64,000 nucleotides of DNA from Flammeovirgaceae bacterium UBA2371. Lineage in GTDB: Bacteria > Bacteroidota > Bacteroidia > Cytophagales > Cyclobacteriaceae. The DNA is taken from NCBI GenBank assembly GCA_002345965.1, contig DDTF01000018.1, positions 225,150-289,149 on the forward strand. Reading direction: 5' to 3'. Position 1 is the stretch's first letter. Each line of letters begins with the position of its first letter. Shown here piece after piece: positions 62,088-64,000 of this stretch. The notes beneath the pieces were generated by a model. The model had not been told where the DNA came from. It made no database searches and saw only the letters and a program-made list of their open reading frames with translations. A program made the translations under genes and the position numbers.

Positions 62088-63992
62088 TCATTGATTGGGT
62101 AGGTTGTCAAAATCTCCGCGCAGTTGTCGGTATCTTTTCCTGGCCTCTGCAGCATAGACGCTTCCAGGAAACTTGTTGAGGAATTCGCGATAAATCTCCA
62201 TGGCCTTATCCTTGTCTTTTGTATAAAGTTCAGCGACTTCTCCTTGCAAAAAGAAGGCATCATCTGCCAGAATATCATCCCCATATTCCTCCATTATTTT
62301 CTGCAACATTTCATAAGCCTTATTAAATTCTCCACGCTTCAACAAAATTTGAGACTCCAGCCAATACACATCATCCATAATTGCCCTGCTGGCACTTATT
62401 GAATATGAACTGTCAGCAGGGTTGGTACCAGGCAGTAACCCTTTTTTTAATTTGGCAATTCGCAACAAAGCAGAATCCACTTTATTTTGATGAAGCAACA
62501 ATTCAATTCCAGCATATTCTTTCAGTGCGGTGCCCGTACTATCGAATGTGGTGTTCTCTTTTATGCGAATACTCAAGTCCATTGCATCGTTGGCAATTTC
62601 GCGCGTGGTCGCTTCTTTTAGTATATCCAAATGCTCCTGTGCCAGGGCAAAGTCCCCCTTGTAATAAGAAAGTTTTGCATTTCTCAATTTCGCCTCATAG
62701 CCAATCGGTGTTTCGCGTTGCGATCTTTCCACTTGTGAATACAAAAGAGTAGATTCCCATGGTTCTTCTTTCAACATATAAAAATCGCCCATCTCCAATT
62801 TCGCTTTGGCTTTTATGTAGGGAGCTACTCTTGGATTTTCAATGAGTTCATTCAGTTTATTAATAGCGGCATCTTTTTCATCTAGCAAATAACCATAAAG
62901 CAATGCCTGATTTAAAATGGCTTCGTAGGCGTTTGGGTTTTCAGGATAACTTCCAACAAAAGACTGATACTCATCGATTAAGTAGCGTACAGAATCTTTC
63001 TTGATGGGATAACTTTTTTTGACTTTTGCTTCTCGAGCGCGGATAAGACCCAGCCTAGCAGGTAGATAATTGTCTGTATTGTTGTATTCTTTCACTACAT
63101 AGGTGAAGCCTTTGTCCGCATTTTCAAAATCTTCATTGCTCAAGGCAATTTGCGCTATCTCCAGGGTTTTAGAATTCTCTTTTTTAAACCGCTTGTCGTA
63201 GGCTCTTGCCTGAATGAATGCACCGTAAAAATTTTTCTGTTGAAGGTTAACCCAAATCAATAAATCTGAATAAACTTCCGAATCTGGACTACGCTGAACT
63301 TTGTCATAAAGAAGCCTTTCGAGTGCCTCCATCTCTTCGGGCTTTGTCAACAAAATCTGTAACAGATTTTTTACATAATTGATATTGCCCGGTGTTTGGG
63401 TAACGTAGTTGAGATACTCTTCCACCATCGCATCTCTGTTGCCCTGAAGTCGGTAAAGATTGGCCATCTCCAAAGTGAAAAGCGCATTGTTGCCATGTAC
63501 TTGCCTTGCTTCCTGCATAGCCATGATGGCGTAATCCGTAAGTCGATTGGTAGCCAGGTAATCCGAAATTGATTTAATTCTATAAATATCGCTCGCGCTG
63601 GCTTTGATGATACTTTTAAATTGTTTTTCGGCCTTCTGAATTTCTCCAGCCTTAATGTAAACCAAACCAAGGTCAAGGCGGTAAGTAACCCTGTCATCCA
63701 GCTTTCGAATAAGTCTTTCCACATAATCTTCTGCATCTTTATATCTGCCAAGATCCAGCATTAAGTTTAGATAATCGTTATGTATTAATGGAATGTTGAT
63801 AAAATTACGCGCCAGATCCTCGTATACTTTCAGCGCCTTTTCTTTTTCGCCTTTTAGAACGTATTCATTGGCTATTTGTATCTCCGTTCTATCCTGAGCG
63901 TTGGAAGTACCTATCGTTAGTGCACAAATAGCACATACTTGTATTATACTATTAAATATATATTTAAAATAACCTTTATAAGGGCTGTGCAT
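62088..63992 (-). CDS. Secreted TPR-repeat protein, possible envelope scaffold
   Basis: 634 residues with a signal peptide (about 1-32, I-G-T-S-N-A-Q). Tetratricopeptide-like helices run through the whole mature part. Examples are E-K-A-L-K-V-Y-E-D-L-A-R-N-F, A-E-D-Y-V-E-R-L-I-R-K-L, F-A-L-A-Q-E-H-L-D-I-L and, at the end, D-K-A-M-E-I-Y-R-E-F-L-N-K-F-P-G-S-V-Y-A. The C-terminal unit with F-P-G-S-x-Y-A-A-E-A-R is of the YbgF/CpoB or Tol-Pal accessory type. The protein is complete, with its start codon 8 bp from the window edge, and the promoter is outside. Partners are unknown. Confidence 0.85.
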   Translation of the reverse strand: MHSPYKGYFKYIFNSIIQVCAICALTIGTSNAQDRTEIQIANEYVLKGEKEKALKVYEDLARNFINIPLIHNDYLNLMLDLGRYKDAEDYVERLIRKLDDRVTYRLDLGLVYIKAGEIQKAEKQFKSIIKASASDIYRIKSISDYLATNRLTDYAIMAMQEARQVHGNNALFTLEMANLYRLQGNRDAMVEEYLNYVTQTPGNINYVKNLLQILLTKPEEMEALERLLYDKVQRSPDSEVYSDLLIWVNLQQKNFYGAFIQARAYDKRFKKENSKTLEIAQIALSNEDFENADKGFTYVVKEYNNTDNYLPARLGLIRAREAKVKKSYPIKKDSVRYLIDEYQSFVGSYPENPNAYEAILNQALLYGYLLDEKDAAINKLNELIENPRVAPYIKAKAKLEMGDFYMLKEEPWESTLLYSQVERSQRETPIGYEAKLRNAKLSYYKGDFALAQEHLDILKEATTREIANDAMDLSIRIKENTTFDSTGTALKEYAGIELLLHQNKVDSALLRIAKLKKGLLPGTNPADSSYSISASRAIMDDVYWLESQILLKRGEFNKAYEMLQKIMEEYGDDILADDAFFLQGEVAELYTKDKDKAMEIYREFLNKFPGSVYAAEARKRYRQLRGDFDNLPNQ

Positions 63993-64000
63993 TTGTGGAT

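Noticed and set aside
1..64000. tRNA, rRNA, CRISPR arrays, prophage or intact insertion sequence
   Set aside because: No cloverleaf-like conserved sequence, no regularly spaced identical repeats and no transposase, integrase or phage structural gene was seen. A covariance-model scan was not possible here.

Overview
This 64 kb window is a gene-dense chromosomal segment of a Bacteroidota bacterium, most probably of the order Cytophagales. The evidence is the many export signals ending in A-Q, FtsX-type permeases without an adjacent ATPase, paired S9 peptidases, a long-form IspH, an S23-type four-helix-bundle gene and weak Shine-Dalgarno signals. The taxon is inferred from gene content only. There are no rRNA or tRNA genes, CRISPR arrays, phage genes or intact insertion sequences, and no gene-free stretch longer than about 300 bp.

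Layout. 0-7.4 kb (+): secreted Asp-box propeller protein, TPR protein, M20 amidohydrolase, TfoX-like protein, and a lipoprotein of alpha/beta-hydrolase fold that has lost its catalytic residues. 7.4-18.6 kb: IspH, an NtrB/NtrC-like two-component pair divergent from an FtsX-type permease, HtrA protease, YwqK-like lipoprotein and a TPR histidine kinase. 18.6-27.8 kb: RlmI-like methyltransferase, two S9 peptidases, M20D amidohydrolase, Rieske protein and small unknowns. 27.9-34.6 kb (-): a complete TetR-TolC-HlyD-ABC-ABC-permease-permease efflux operon. 34.8-41.3 kb (-): MarR-fadN-fadA-fadE beta-oxidation operon, interrupted by a four-helix-bundle gene that is bracketed by inverted repeats. 41.3-45.9 kb: diheme cytochrome c, TRIC channel, M19 dipeptidase, small proteins and a thioredoxin-like protein. 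46-52.4 kb (-): B12-dependent ribonucleotide reductase with the iron-sulfur repair protein RIC, a RIC paralogue that has lost nearly all metal ligands, an HhH membrane protein, and a sulfur module (SQR-like, TusE/DsrC-like, DsrE-like). 52.5-58.1 kb (+): PadR regulator and two large FtsX-type permeases. 58.1-64 kb (-): thioesterase, M20 peptidase, amidohydrolase, Cys-rich lipoprotein and TPR protein.

Functional picture: an aerobic heterotroph that scavenges peptides and fatty acids. It carries an apparent low-oxygen, nitrosative or sulfur stress block, in which three Crp/Fnr-like palindromes lie upstream of RIC-nrdJ, the RIC paralogue and the sulfur operon.

The strongest candidate for something new is the four-helix-bundle cassette at 37.9-38.34 kb. 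Its ends are about 32-bp inverted repeats. A gene-less hairpin made of the same two ends lies one gene away, and in both cases the element supplies the TGA stop codon of the upstream fad gene.
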